64,000 nt of DNA from contig JAQGDQ010000731.1 in NCBI GenBank assembly GCA_030141605.1, positions 28,501-92,500 of the forward strand. The letters run 5' to 3'. The DNA comes from Tubiluchus corallicola. Lineage: Eukaryota > Priapulida > Priapulimorpha > Priapulimorphida > Tubiluchidae. This document shows, piece after piece, positions 62,991 through 64,000 of this stretch; positions within the stretch are counted from its first letter, which is position 1, and each line of letters begins with the position of its first letter. The translations under genes were made by a program, and so were the position numbers. The notes below the pieces were generated by a model. That model did not search any database, had not been told where the DNA came from, and was given only the letters and a program-made list of their open reading frames with translations.

Positions 62991-64000
62991 CATAGCTCAT
63001 GGTGAAATCAATCGTTGTAGTGTTTTGTAATTGTAGTGACATCGTAGCAATAAACGATCTTTTTATAAAGAAAATTCTTTGCTCTGGGGTCCGAGGCAAT
63101 TACCCTCGATGCCCCCTGTAAATCCTACTCTGTATGAACCAACAAAGATCGGCATTAGATTATGCGACGTAAATTCCTAAATTTTCATCGAATTTCAAAA
63201 TTTTTGCATTTTTCTCTTACGAACACGTCTTACGAGGCTTAATATGAAAGATACGTAAAAATAAACATACTTTGGAAACCTATACTTCGAATCAATATAC
63301 TTACCACTAAGCATCCGTCAGTTTCCAACCAAATTCATTAACGTTTGAAGAAGTATTCGAAAGTAGAAGTAAATAGTAAGTATTGAAATTCAACCGAGAG
63401 TCACACAATAAACATTCTAATTAAAGCTGTGCATTTCACTTTTATACACTAGCACTGGTCAATCAAGCGTTGCTTTGTTCTTTAATCATTATCTGGGCAG
63501 TGAAGGACGTAATTCAATATTCATCTTTCTTACTGCTACAATAGTTATAATTACTATTTAATTATGCATTTTAAGTTAATGTGTATTTTAAGACCAAAAA
63601 TTGCATCATTTTATATATTACCTGTGTACAAATCGACCTTAAAATATTAAGAGCTTCTACAACAAAGAAATGGGGTACTGCATATACAAGGCTAGGGTTA
63701 CACTGTCGCCTGGCGTTACCACTTAGCTAAACCCCTTTCAATCTGGGTGTAGGTCAAAAGACAGTCAGTCAAAGGACCACCAGACAAAGGATCACCGATC
63801 AAAAGACCACCACAAACAAAGGATCACAAAAATGGACTATCAAAATAAAGATTAGCAGACCCACTCAAATGTCAGCCGAAAAACAAGTTGAAATCTGTAC
63901 ATATTTATGTACAAGTCGAATTTTTGGGAGGCGATTTTAAGGTGAAATTTTGGGGGTCGACTTATACTTATGATATGTGTATTTTCGGATCCTGGCCACA
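62991..64000. other. 3' end of window, no gene recognised
   Basis: Mostly AT-rich. Short imperfect 15-17 bp repeats (CAAAGGATCACC and AAAAGACCACC) lie at 63750-63830. A GGGGGTCGACTTATAC motif near 63952 resembles ends of some cut-and-paste transposons, but the element is not complete here. Confidence 0.4.

Overview
This window is AT-rich nuclear DNA from an animal, probably an invertebrate. The evidence is arrays of C2H2 zinc fingers joined by TGEKPF-type linkers, secreted EGF/trypsin-type serine proteases split into many small phased exons with GT-AG introns, and dense minisatellites, microsatellites and eukaryotic transposons (Helitron-like, LINE, LTR-like, SINE-like). There are no bacterial operons, rRNA or intact tRNA genes. 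The species cannot be named from the sequence. All exon models are my own hand splicing.

Layout. (1) 1-1744, minus: zinc-finger protein with a long 14-residue tandem repeat at its N-terminus; its 3' end lies outside the window. (2) 8695-21860, plus: protease gene 1, with a signal peptide, two EGF exons (the second has an in-frame TAG) and a trypsin-like domain with His, Asp and Ser intact. (3) 26079-27470, plus: single-exon nine-finger C2H2 protein. (4) 29748-36303, minus: protease gene 2, triad intact. (5) 38229-39444, plus: an unrecognised two-exon model whose intron is almost entirely a 60-bp minisatellite. (6) 41247-44334, minus: protease gene 3, a decayed copy lacking the His and Ser exons. 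(7) 44876-51550: a repeat island of Helitron-like elements, two copies of an LTR-like repeat and a GTG-rich array. (8) 52027-59483, minus: protease gene 4, the best-preserved member. (9) 60711-62296, plus: protease gene 5, a pseudogene.

The protease cluster is the main story. All five members share exon boundaries and phases, including a 65-nt activation exon in every one. The three with a Ser exon lack Cys191 and Asp189 of ordinary trypsins, so the S1 pocket must differ. Genes 2 and 4 end in hydrophobic tails that could be GPI-attachment signals. Genes 3 and 4 are recent duplicates. The family shows decay by exon loss, in-frame stops and small indels. Several of the tandem repeats appear to have grown out of the genes themselves: out of an EGF exon, a splice-donor region and the stop-codon region.
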